From: CAZBDU01 sp964490725
GTDB taxonomy: Bacteria > Spirochaetota > Spirochaetia > SZUA-6 > DRHE01
DNA: 64,000 nt
NCBI GenBank assembly: GCA_964490725.1
Contig: CAZBDU010000006.1
Span: 41,138 to 105,137 of the forward strand
Reading direction: 5' to 3'
The notes beneath the pieces are model-generated. The model did not search any database. It was given only the letters and a program-made list of their open reading frames with translations, and was not told the origin of the DNA. Made by a program: the position numbers and the translations under genes. Shown here in pieces: positions 53,891 to 62,639 of this stretch. The stretch's first letter is position 1; the number at the start of each line of letters is the position of its first letter.

Positions 53891-56011
53891 CTACAGTGCC
53901 ACATCCGTGGGCAGGCTGGCAACCACCGCGCGGTTGGCATTGAGCTGCAGGTCCTTGTCCGCCGTCAGCCCGGCGTTCGCCCCGTCTGTGACCGCACCCC
54001 TGAGGTTGCGCACCTTCCTGGCGTCGCCGATCTTGCTGGCCACCAGGCCGGCGTCCAGGTACTCCTTGTACAGCGAGTCGTTGGCCTGCACCGTGGCCAG
54101 GACCACGTTGTCCACCTTCACACGCGATCTTTCGAAGCTGTTGCTCAGGATCACCACCTCGCCATCCTCGCCGATCTCCAGCACCGTAGAGTTGGGGATC
54201 ACCGTCACGGGATGGGCAAAGGTCTTGCCGGTGAGCCCCTCCCCGTTGCCGCCCGCCAGACGCTTCACCATCACGTCCCGGGTGCACGGCTCCAGCCAGG
54301 AGGCGAACTCCTTGTTGGGGGTCACGACGGTGACCTGGCGCCCTTCGCCCGCCATCTTCTCCACCGCGTCCACCGCTCCGTAGTGGTCTCCCCACACCAG
54401 CACGGTGTCGCCCACCTCGACGGGCGCTTCCCTGCCGCCCTTGGGCCAGTACTCGCAGTTCTTGGCCTTGCAGCGCAGGACGTCCTCGTAGGTGCACACG
54501 CGGGCGGAGTCGATGCCCTTGATGTCGGCCCGGGCCACCTCGCTCCCGCAGGCCACCAGGACCAGGTCGTAGCCCTTCAGATCGGCAGCCTTGGGAACGG
54601 TCTTGTACTTGATCTCCACGCCGAGCTTGGCCACCTGCTGGCGCAGCCAGTCCGCGTACCAGCGCATCTTGTTCTTGCCCCGCACGGTGCAGCAGTAGAG
54701 GATGGCCCCTCCTACCTCCTCGGTCTTCTCGAACACCGTCACCTGGTGGCCCCGCATCGTGCCGATCCGGGCGGCCTCCAGGCCCGCCGGCCCGCCGCCC
54801 ACCACGGCGATGTTCAACTTGGTGTCCGCCGGGGCGACGTGGATGAACCGCTCGTCGCCCACCGCCGGGTTGATGGCGCAGCGCATGTGGCGCTTGATCA
54901 TGAGCGACTCCTGCCAGCAGCCCACCAGGCAGGAGATGCAGCGGCGGATCTCCTCTTTCTTTCCGGCCCGGGCCTTGTTCGCCCAGTAGGGGTCCGCGAT
55001 CAGCTGGCGGGACAGGCCCACCATGTCCGTCTTGCCCTCCGCCAGGATTCGCTCGCAGTAGTCCGGATCGCGCAGGGTGTGGCTGGTGATCACCGGGATC
55101 TTGACGTGCTTCTTGACCTCCTCGGCGGTGTAGGTGTTCCACCCCTGGGGGTAGTACATGGGGTCCATGGTGGGACCGGGCATCTCGAAGATGCCGGCGC
55201 TGATGTCCAGGAAGGACACCCCGTGCTGCTCGAACAGCTCCGCCGCTCGGGCGGTCTCCTCCAGTATGCGCCCGCCTTCGATCCACTCCTCCCCGGAGTA
55301 GCGGATTCCGATGGGGAAATCCGGACCGCACTTGAACTGGATGGCGTGGATGATCTCCAGGGGGAAGCGCATGCGCCCGGCGAAGCTGCCGCCGAAGCGG
55401 TCGTTTCTCTTGTTGACGTAGGGGCTCATGAACTGGGCGATCAGGTAGCCGTGGGCGCCGTGGAGCTCCACGGCGTCGAAGCCGGCCTGCTGCAGCCGCC
55501 AGGCGCCTTCGGCGAACTTCTCGATCAGGTCGTAGATCTCCTCGCCCGACATGGAGCGGACGGACTTGCCCTTGGCCGAGGCCTGCGCGTACACCACCTC
55601 GTGGCCCGCAGAGGCGGGAATGTCGGCCACCATGTCCGTCGCCGAGATCAGGTCCTTGCGCGGCCAGGCGGCCTGCCGCCCCGGGTGCTGGATCTGCACC
55701 GAGCACCTGGCGCCGTGGCGGTGCATGGCCTCAGCCAGCTCCGCCAGCCCCGGGATGAGGGGATCTTCGTCCACCGCCAGGCAGGTCACGGTGGGCCGGC
55801 CGGTCTTCTTGTCCGGCGTAGCCGCTCCGCAGATAATGAAGCCGCAACCGCCCTTGGCGATTTCCTCGTGGTAGGTGATGACCCGTTGATTCACCGAGCC
55901 ATCGGCGTTGGCCGAGGAGATGTCCGTCGGCACGTGGCAGACCCTGTTCGCCACCTCGAAATTGCCGATCCGAATGGGGCTGAACAGGTTGGGGTACTTC
56001 GTTTCGCCCAT
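53891..56011 (-). CDS. NADH:flavin oxidoreductase, old yellow enzyme plus FAD/NAD domain
   Basis: This 706-residue enzyme resembles 2,4-dienoyl-CoA reductase, trimethylamine dehydrogenase and bile-acid BaiCD. It has an FMN TIM barrel (residues about 8-345, with LHGAHGYLIAQFMSPYVN and RNDRFGGSF), a 4Fe-4S set CISCLVGCW with a further cysteine in HMRCAINP, and a C-terminal dinucleotide domain starting IAVVGGGPAGLEAA. ATG at 56011 lies seven bases behind AAGGAG. It follows the GntR gene and precedes transporter 2. It probably reduces an unsaturated bond of the imported compound, by inference. Confidence 0.93.
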   Translation of the reverse strand: MGETKYPNLFSPIRIGNFEVANRVCHVPTDISSANADGSVNQRVITYHEEIAKGGCGFIICGAATPDKKTGRPTVTCLAVDEDPLIPGLAELAEAMHRHGARCSVQIQHPGRQAAWPRKDLISATDMVADIPASAGHEVVYAQASAKGKSVRSMSGEEIYDLIEKFAEGAWRLQQAGFDAVELHGAHGYLIAQFMSPYVNKRNDRFGGSFAGRMRFPLEIIHAIQFKCGPDFPIGIRYSGEEWIEGGRILEETARAAELFEQHGVSFLDISAGIFEMPGPTMDPMYYPQGWNTYTAEEVKKHVKIPVITSHTLRDPDYCERILAEGKTDMVGLSRQLIADPYWANKARAGKKEEIRRCISCLVGCWQESLMIKRHMRCAINPAVGDERFIHVAPADTKLNIAVVGGGPAGLEAARIGTMRGHQVTVFEKTEEVGGAILYCCTVRGKNKMRWYADWLRQQVAKLGVEIKYKTVPKAADLKGYDLVLVACGSEVARADIKGIDSARVCTYEDVLRCKAKNCEYWPKGGREAPVEVGDTVLVWGDHYGAVDAVEKMAGEGRQVTVVTPNKEFASWLEPCTRDVMVKRLAGGNGEGLTGKTFAHPVTVIPNSTVLEIGEDGEVVILSNSFERSRVKVDNVVLATVQANDSLYKEYLDAGLVASKIGDARKVRNLRGAVTDGANAGLTADKDLQLNANRAVVASLPTDVAL

Positions 56012-56105
56012 GATACGCTCCTTCACGTTGTGTTATCGTACTGCCGACCCGGGCAGTCCGGCGTCTGCGATTCCGCGGCGCGGCTCTTTCCGCCGGGCGC
56101 CTCCT

Positions 56106-56801
56106 TCACGCCCCGGCCTCATCCGCCCGGGTGACCTCGTTCACCGCCATCTGCTCCCTCAAGTGAGCCACCAGCCCGTTGGCATGGGTGACCAGGAGGG
56201 CGGCCACCCTGTCGGTGTCGCCCGACTCGATGGCCTCCAGCACGTCCTCGTGCTCCCTGGCCAGGTCCACGGGGTCCACGACGTGCAGGTAGTCCATGAT
56301 GAAGCGGGTGCGGACCTCGAAGGCCAGGGAGTCCCAGGTCCGCATCAGGATCTGGTTGCCGGAAGCTGCGACGATGGCGCCATGGAACGCCTGGTTCCAG
56401 TTCTGAAACTCGATGTAGTCGTGCCGGCGAGCGGACTCCAGGATGGGCTCCACGCAGCTGCGCAGCCGGGCAAGCTGGTCCTTCAGGCGCGGACCCGCCA
56501 GGCGGGCAGCCAGCGACTCCAGCACCGCCTTCACCTGCAGCGCCTCCACGGTCTCCACCATGCTCACCTGCCGCACCCGCGCGCCCTTGTGGACGGTGTA
56601 CTCCAGCACCCGCGTGGTAGCCAGCTCGCGGATGGCCTCCCGCACGGGGATCGAGCTCACCCCGAGCTCCAGGGCGATTTCCCGCTCCACGATGCGGTCT
56701 CCCGGCTCCAGGGCGCCCGAGGCGATTCGGGCCAGAATGTGGTTTCTGACCTGCTGGCTGAGGGAGTTGCGATTGGCGGCAGGCACTTGCGGCTGTTCCA
56801 T
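56106..56801 (-). CDS. GntR-family regulator with FCD domain (second)
   Basis: The 231-residue FadR-subfamily regulator has a winged helix (HILARIASGALEPGDRIVER, GVSSIPVREAIRELATTRVLEY) and an FCD domain with likely metal residues in NQAFHGAIV, EHEDVLEAI and THANGLVAH. It is divergent from the Gfo/Idh/MocA gene. A perfect 18-bp palindrome overlaps both promoters between them, so it likely represses itself, the downstream OYE-transporter genes and the divergent pair. Confidence 0.92.
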   Translation of the reverse strand: MEQPQVPAANRNSLSQQVRNHILARIASGALEPGDRIVEREIALELGVSSIPVREAIRELATTRVLEYTVHKGARVRQVSMVETVEALQVKAVLESLAARLAGPRLKDQLARLRSCVEPILESARRHDYIEFQNWNQAFHGAIVAASGNQILMRTWDSLAFEVRTRFIMDYLHVVDPVDLAREHEDVLEAIESGDTDRVAALLVTHANGLVAHLREQMAVNEVTRADEAGA

Positions 56802-56840
56802 GAGGCTGCTATATTATATATAATATATGAGCCTTGTCAA
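56787..56840. promoter_or_regulatory. Divergent promoters with an 18-bp palindromic operator
   Basis: On the minus strand TTGACA (56840-56835), 16 bases and TATAAT (56818-56813) form a near-perfect promoter for the GntR gene. On the plus strand TTGCGG (56787-56792), 17 bases and TATATT (56810-56815) face the dehydrogenase gene. TATATTATATATAATATA at 56810-56827 is a perfect palindrome covering both -10 boxes. Confidence 0.78.
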
Positions 56841-56949
56841 CGGGGATTTTCGAAGAATTTCGCGGGCCGCTGCGGGGCCCCGGCGGTCCGCCGGCAGGCG
56901 CCGCGCCGTCCGGGCTGACGAGCGTCCGACCTGACAGGAGGAGGAAGCG

Positions 56950-58116
56950 ATGCAGAGCAAGGAAAAGACCGAAAGAATCGGGGCGGGGGTGATCGGCAAG
57001 GGGTTCATCGGGCCGGCCCACGCCGAGGCCCTCAGGCGGCTGGGCGGGGTCGAGGTGGTGGCCATCGCCGGCAGCGAGGCCACTGAGACCGCCAGAAAGG
57101 CCGAGGCGCTGGGAATCGAGCGCGCCTACGGGGACTACCGCAAGCTGATCGCCGACGAGCGGGTCCAGGTGGTTCACATCTGTTCACCCAACAACCTCCA
57201 CTACGCCATGGCGAAGGAATCCCTGGAGGCGGGCAAGCACGTGGTGTGCGAAAAGCCGCTGGCCGTCAGCGTCGCGGAGGGCAGGGAGCTGGTGGAGCTG
57301 GCCAGGGCCAGCAAGCGGGTCAACGCGGTGAACTTCAACATCCGCTACTATCCGCTGATCCGCCAGGCCAAGCGCATGATCGAGAAGGGGGAGATCGGCG
57401 ACATCTTTGCCGTCCACGGCTCCTACCTGCAGGACTGGCTCTTCTACCCCACCGACTACAACTGGAGGCTGGAGCCGGAGCTCTCGGGAGAGTCCAGGGC
57501 CGTGGCGGACATAGGCTCGCACTGGGTCGACCTGATGGAGCACGTCACCGGCCTGCGCATCACCGAGGTGCTGGCGGATTTCGCCACCTTCCACAAGGTA
57601 AGGAAGAAGCCTCTGAAACCGGTGGAGACCTACGCCGGGAAGATTCTCAAGCCCGAGGACTACAAGGATATTCCCATCGACACCGAGGACTACGCCACGG
57701 TGATGTTCCGCTTCGAAGGCGGCGCCCGCGGCGTGATGACAGTGAGCCAGGTGGCCGCAGGCCGCAAGAACCGGCTGGTCTTCGAGATCGACGGCTCCAG
57801 GCGGGCCTTGGCATGGGAGTCGGAGCTGCCCAATCAGATGTGGATCGGCCGCCGGGACGGCAACAACGAGCTGATCATGAAGGATCCTTCGCTGGTGGAG
57901 CCGGAGGTGATGCCCCTCATCGACTATCCCGGCGGGCACAACGAGGGCTTCCCCGACACGGACAAGCAGCTGTACAAGGAGATCTACGCCTACATCCGCG
58001 CCGGCCGCTACGATGCGCCCGCCTCCTTTCCGACCTTCGCCGACGGGTTGCGGGAGCTGCAGATCGGTGAGAAGATTCTGGCGAGCAGCAGGAAGCAGGC
58101 CTGGACGAAGATCTGA
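56950..58116 (+). CDS. Gfo/Idh/MocA-family dehydrogenase
   Basis: The 388-residue NAD(P)-dependent sugar or polyol oxidoreductase has the N-terminal Rossmann motif GVIGKGFIGPAHAEAL, the catalytic lysine in VVCEKPLAV and the second-domain block DIGSHWVDLMEHVTG. AGGAGGAGG precedes the ATG at 56950. It forms a two-gene operon with the isomerase downstream (36 bases apart). Such pairs often act on keto-sugars or inositols. The substrate is not readable. Confidence 0.93.
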   Translation: MQSKEKTERIGAGVIGKGFIGPAHAEALRRLGGVEVVAIAGSEATETARKAEALGIERAYGDYRKLIADERVQVVHICSPNNLHYAMAKESLEAGKHVVCEKPLAVSVAEGRELVELARASKRVNAVNFNIRYYPLIRQAKRMIEKGEIGDIFAVHGSYLQDWLFYPTDYNWRLEPELSGESRAVADIGSHWVDLMEHVTGLRITEVLADFATFHKVRKKPLKPVETYAGKILKPEDYKDIPIDTEDYATVMFRFEGGARGVMTVSQVAAGRKNRLVFEIDGSRRALAWESELPNQMWIGRRDGNNELIMKDPSLVEPEVMPLIDYPGGHNEGFPDTDKQLYKEIYAYIRAGRYDAPASFPTFADGLRELQIGEKILASSRKQAWTKI

Positions 58117-58152
58117 ATACCCAGAGAATCTGAATAGCTTCGGGAGGTGACC

Positions 58153-59070
58153 ATGAAACTGGGATTTCTGACGGTGATCCTGGAGGATCTGAGCTTCGAG
58201 GAGGTCGTAACCTTCGCCGCGCAGCAGGGCTTCCGCTGTCTGGAGGTGGCCTGCTGGCCCAAGGGCAAGGCGGTGCGGCGCTACGCCGGGGTGACCCACA
58301 TCGACGCGGGGGTGCTGGACGGCAGGGAGGCGGACCGCATCAAGAGCCTGCTCAAGAACAACGGCGTTGAGATCTCGGCCCTGGGCTACTACCCCAATCC
58401 GCTGGAGGCGGACCGGGGAAGCGCTCAGGCCTCGATCGAGCACATCAAGAAGGTGATCGACGCAGCCGCCACCCTGGGGGTGGGCGCCATGAACACCTTC
58501 ATCGGCCGCGATCACACGCGCAGCCTGGAGGACAACCTGGCCCGCTTCCGGGAGGTCTGGCCGCCGGTCATCAAGCACGCGGAGAGCCGCGGAGTGCGCG
58601 TCGGCATCGAGAACTGCCCCATGTACTTCACCGGAGACGAGTGGCCGGGCGGCAAGAACCTGGCCTACTCACCGGCCATCTGGCGGCGCATGTTCCAGGC
58701 CATCCCCTCGAAGAGCTTCGGTCTGAACTACGACCCCTCGCACATGATCTGGCAGCACATGGACGAGGTGCGACCCATCTACGAGTTCGCGGAGCGCATC
58801 TTCCACGTCCACCTGAAGGACGTACGGCTGGACCGGGAGCGGCTGAACGATGTCGGCATCATGGCCACGCCCCTTGAGTACCACACACCCAAGCTTCCCG
58901 GCCTGGGGGATGTGAAGTGGCGCGCCTTCTTCTCCGCCCTCACCGAGATCCACTACCAGGGTCCGGTGGTGGTCGAGGTGGAAGACCGCGCCTTCGAGGG
59001 CAGCGTGGACAGAAGGAAGGAGTCCCTCATCCAGACGCGCAACTACGTCCGTCAGTTCCTGCCTCTGTAG
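58153..59070 (+). CDS. Sugar phosphate isomerase/epimerase (AP-endonuclease 2 TIM-barrel family)
   Basis: This 305-residue TIM barrel has likely metal residues in RVGIENCPMY (Glu), LNYDPSHMIW (Asp, His), FHVHLKDVR (His) and VVVEVEDRAF (Glu), as in xylose-isomerase-like epimerases. GGGAGG lies five bases before the ATG at 58153. Together with the upstream dehydrogenase it suggests oxidation, isomerisation or dehydration of the sugar imported by transporter 2 or 3. Confidence 0.9.
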   Translation: MKLGFLTVILEDLSFEEVVTFAAQQGFRCLEVACWPKGKAVRRYAGVTHIDAGVLDGREADRIKSLLKNNGVEISALGYYPNPLEADRGSAQASIEHIKKVIDAAATLGVGAMNTFIGRDHTRSLEDNLARFREVWPPVIKHAESRGVRVGIENCPMYFTGDEWPGGKNLAYSPAIWRRMFQAIPSKSFGLNYDPSHMIWQHMDEVRPIYEFAERIFHVHLKDVRLDRERLNDVGIMATPLEYHTPKLPGLGDVKWRAFFSALTEIHYQGPVVVEVEDRAFEGSVDRRKESLIQTRNYVRQFLPL

Positions 59071-59075
59071 GGCCG

Positions 59076-59104
59076 GCCTTCCCCACCCCCGGGGCGGGGA
59101 AGGC
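59076..59104. terminator. Hairpin between convergent operons
   Basis: GCCTTCCCC (59076-59084) pairs with GGGGAAGGC (59096-59104) across an 11-base GC-rich loop. It lies six bases after the isomerase stop and 15 bases from the stop of the opposing permease, so it may end both transcripts. No T-run is present. Confidence 0.6.
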
Positions 59105-59118
59105 GCATCCGGGCGGGC

Positions 59119-60117
59119 TCACTGGCGGATGCGGGGCTCGCGGTTGTAGGCGGCCAGCAGGACGATGAGAATGATCCCGTAGAAGATCTTCCTGCCCGCC
59201 TCCTCCATCTTGAGCATGATCAGGATGCTCTCCACCAGGGTCAGGACGATGGCTCCCACGATCGAACCGGTGTAGGCTCCCTTGCCGCCGGAGAAGGGGG
59301 TGCCGCCGATGATCACCGCCGCCACTGCGGGCAGCACGAAGTGGTTGGCGATGTTCACGTTGATGAAGGTGTTGTAGGCGGCGAACCAGAACCCCGCCGT
59401 CCCCGCCAGCATCCCGCTCAGCATGTAGACCAGCGTCATGATGCGGTCCACCCGCACCCCCGCCAGGAAGGCCGCGTTGGGGTTGTTGCCGGTGGCGAAG
59501 AAGTGGCGCCCGAAGACGGTGCGGTTCAGCAGCGCCTGGATCAGGACCACGACCACCACCGCGGCGATCACCAGGTAGGGCAGGAAAGGCAGCAGCCGCG
59601 CGGTCCCCAGGAAGGTGATCAGCGGAGCTGGCCTGCCTTCAGGGGTGCCGCCGGAATAGAGCAGCTGGATGCTGACCACCACGTTCGCCATGGCCAGGGT
59701 CATCACCAGCGGCGGCACCTTGGCCCGCACGATCCCGGCCGCGTTGATCAGCCCGATCACCGCCCCGGCTGCCATGATGTAGAGGAGCGACGGCACGATC
59801 TGGATGTTCTGGCCCCTCATCACCTCGATGGCGATGATGGCCCCCAGGGACATCATCGAGCCGGCGGAGATGTCGATTCCCCCTCCGGCGGCCACCACCA
59901 GGGTCTGGCCCGCCGCGGCGAAGCCCAGCAGCGCCGCCAGGCCCAGGATGCTGCCGATGTTGGTGAGGGAGATGAAGCGCACGTTGATGATGCCCCCCAC
60001 CAGGAACAGCCCTATGGCTATCAGCAGCATCATGAACGCCTGGTTGGCCCGGGCCCGGAAGTACAGCTCCTTGAAGGAGCCCTCCCCCCCCAGGATGCGT
60101 CTGAAGTCGATGCTCAT
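59119..60117 (-). CDS. CUT2 sugar ABC transporter permease b, transporter 3
   Basis: This 332-residue permease of about nine helices has the conserved TLVVAAGGGIDISAGSMMSL block and ATGNNPNAAFLAGVRVDR as the ATPase contact. Its ATG overlaps the upstream permease stop by four bases. The C-terminus is a short basic tail (NREPRIRQ). It is the last gene of the transporter 3 operon, convergent with the isomerase gene. Confidence 0.92.
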   Translation of the reverse strand: MSIDFRRILGGEGSFKELYFRARANQAFMMLLIAIGLFLVGGIINVRFISLTNIGSILGLAALLGFAAAGQTLVVAAGGGIDISAGSMMSLGAIIAIEVMRGQNIQIVPSLLYIMAAGAVIGLINAAGIVRAKVPPLVMTLAMANVVVSIQLLYSGGTPEGRPAPLITFLGTARLLPFLPYLVIAAVVVVVLIQALLNRTVFGRHFFATGNNPNAAFLAGVRVDRIMTLVYMLSGMLAGTAGFWFAAYNTFINVNIANHFVLPAVAAVIIGGTPFSGGKGAYTGSIVGAIVLTLVESILIMLKMEEAGRKIFYGIILIVLLAAYNREPRIRQ

Positions 60118-61133
60118 CCCTGGCGCTCCCGCCCCGTCTGCCTCAACCGCGCCCCCGCGCCCAGCTTTTGGGTGATCACGGCGCTGGAGAGGCCCAGGAT
60201 GATGATGACGTTGGAGACCAGCTCCTGGTAGTAGGTGGAGAGGTGCAGAGCCGGAAACAGGGTGACCAGATTGTTGAAGGCGAAGAACACGATGTTGGCC
60301 ACCAGGGCCAGAAAGAGCGAGCCCGCGACGGAGCCGCCGATGCTTCCCCAGCCGCTGTCGAACAGCGTGCCCCCCAGGATCACCGCGGCCAGGGACTTCA
60401 GCGTGAAGGGCAGCCCGATGAGCGGATCCCCGGAGGCGGTGAGCGCGGTCAGGCAGAGCCCCGCCACGGCGGTGTAGAAGCCGCCGATCAGGTAGGCGGC
60501 CAGCTTCACCCTCTCGGTGGCAATTCCGGAGGCGTAGGCGCTGCGTTCCCCTCCCCCCACCGCGCGCAGGTGTCGGCCCAGGGGGAAGCGCGAGAGGAGG
60601 TGCCAGAAGGCCACCGCCAGCGCCACGATCCAGACCGTGGTGGGCAGCACCAGGAAGAAGCCGTTGTAGGGCCCGTACACCGCCTTGGGCAGCGTCCCTC
60701 CCGGAATGGGCCACACCCACAGGGCCAGCCCGGAGACGATGGACATGCTGGCAAAGGTCACCAGGAAGGGGGGCAAGCGGACGAAGGAGATCACCAGCCC
60801 GTTCATCAGCCCCACGGCCGTGCCGGCGGCCAGGGCCACGGCCCAGGCGGCGGGGATCGACCACCCCATACGGTTGGTCAGGGCGATGGCGGTGACGTTG
60901 ACGAAGGCCATGGTGGCGCCGCAGGAGAGGTCCACGCCGCCGGCCAGGATGATAATGGTCTGGGCGATGGACACCATGATCAGGGGAGTGGTGTTGGCCA
61001 TGACGGAGCCGAAGCTCCACAGGGAGAAGAACCCCACCCCCTGGGTGAGAACGTTCAGGACGACCGCGATCAGCAGCAGGCTGTATCCCGGAAGCCCCGG
61101 GGAAACCAGGATGCGGCGCCTGAGGTCCGTCAC
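60114..61133 (-). CDS. CUT2 sugar ABC transporter permease a, transporter 3
   Basis: The 339-residue membrane protein has AQTIIILAGGVDLSCGATMAF and AVGGGERSAYASGIATERV. It starts with GTG at 61133, overlapping the ATPase stop, and stops inside the next permease start. It probably forms a heterodimer with that permease. Sequence quality appears intact in this gene, in contrast to the frameshifted ATPase upstream. Confidence 0.92.
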   Translation of the reverse strand: MTDLRRRILVSPGLPGYSLLLIAVVLNVLTQGVGFFSLWSFGSVMANTTPLIMVSIAQTIIILAGGVDLSCGATMAFVNVTAIALTNRMGWSIPAAWAVALAAGTAVGLMNGLVISFVRLPPFLVTFASMSIVSGLALWVWPIPGGTLPKAVYGPYNGFFLVLPTTVWIVALAVAFWHLLSRFPLGRHLRAVGGGERSAYASGIATERVKLAAYLIGGFYTAVAGLCLTALTASGDPLIGLPFTLKSLAAVILGGTLFDSGWGSIGGSVAGSLFLALVANIVFFAFNNLVTLFPALHLSTYYQELVSNVIIILGLSSAVITQKLGAGARLRQTGRERQG

Positions 61134-62627
61134 GAGACCCCGACCCCCAGCATGGCGGTGACCAGCCGTTCCTCGGTGCGCTCCTCCCCGGAGAGCTCCT
61201 CCACGATGCGTCCCTCGTAGAAGACGTAGATGCGGTCGGAAACGGCCAGCAGCTCCTCGTTCTCGCTGGAGGAGATGATCACAGTGGTGCCGTCCCGCGC
61301 CATCTGGCGCAGGAGGCCATGGATCTCCCGCCGGGAGGTGATGTCCACCCCCTTGGTGGGGTCGTCCAGGAGCAGGAGCTTGGGCCTGGCCATGAGCCAG
61401 CGCCCCACCACCAGCTTCTGCTGGTTGCCGCCGCTCAAGCTGTTGGCGGGGTGCAGGGGGCTTCCCACCACGATCTTCAACGCGCGGATCATCTCCCGCG
61501 CTCCCGCCACCAGTCTGCGGGGCCTGACGGTGCGGACGATGCTGCGCAGAGCCAGCTGCGCGATGTACAGGTTGTCGGTGACCGAACGCACCGAGAGGAT
61601 GCCCTCACGCTCCCGATCGCCGGGGATGAACCCCAGGCCGTGGCGCAGGGCCTCCGAGGGCGAGCGGAAGCGCACCTGCGCGCCCTCCAGCTCCACCGTT
61701 CCCTCCTGGAAGGGGGCGGCCCCGTACACGGCCCGGATGAACTCCGCCTGCCCCTGTCCCTGCAGGCCGCCGATGCCGACGATCTCGCCGGGATAGGCCT
61801 CCATGGTGACCGATCTCACCCGCGGAGGGACCGAGAGGTCGGACACGGACAGAAGCGGCTGCATCCTTTCGGAGATCGCCGCCGGCTCCTTCACCAGCTC
61901 CGCCTTCTCGGGGCGCTTGCCGGTCATGTGGAAGACCAGCTCGTCCTCGTCCACCTGGGCGATCTTCACCGAGGTGACGGTCTCGCCGCTGCGCAGGATA
62001 GTGGCGGCGTCGCAGAGCTGGAAAACCTCCTCGAAGCGGTGCGAGACGAACAGGATGGCGATGCCCTCCCCCTTCAGGCGCTTCAGCAGGCCGAAGACCC
62101 GCTCCACCTGGTCCTTGTGCAGCGAGGCGGTCACTTCGTCCAGGAGGAGCATCCGCGGCTTCCAGGCCAGCGCCTTGGCGATCTCCACCAGCCCCAGGGT
62201 GGAGGAGTCCAGGTCCTTCACCAGCGCCTCGGGCCGGGTGTCCGCCTGCAGCAGGTCGAGCAGCTCCTCGGTGATCCGCCGCTTCTCCTTCCGGTCCACG
62301 AATCCAATCGGCCCGCGGGGCTCCCGTCCCAGGAGGACGTTGTCCTCCACGGTCATGCGGGCAACCAGGCTCAGGTCCTGGTAGGCCACCGCGATGCCCA
62401 GGCGGCGGGAGTCCATGGGCCGGCGGATGGAAAGCGGCTTGCCGTCCAGCAGGATCTCCCCGCTGTCCTCCTCGACCATGCCGCCGAGGATCTTCACCAG
62501 GGTGCTCTTGCCGGAGCCGTTGGCCCCGAGCAGTGGCCCGGATTTCTCCGGGCACCAGGCTCAGGGTCGTGTTCTTCAGCGCCACCACGGCGCCGAAGCT
62601 CTTGCTGACGTCGGAAACGCGCAGCAA
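61130..62627 (-). pseudogene. CUT2 sugar ABC transporter ATPase, transporter 3, interrupted by a frameshift
   Basis: The N-terminus (TTG at 62627, then LRVSDVSKSFGAVVALKNTT to VPGEIRA) is in one frame. LLGANGSGKSTLVKILGG and everything downstream is in another. An extra G in the plus strand (C in the gene) near 62534-62540 accounts for it. Without it the protein would be 498 residues with both ATPase domains (LLLDEVTASL, LSGGNQQK, LLLLDDPTKGVD). AGGAG precedes the TTG. The binding-protein gene ends 12 bases upstream. It may be a real mutation or a sequencing or assembly error. Confidence 0.85.
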
Positions 62628-62639
62628 CGGTGGCGGCTC

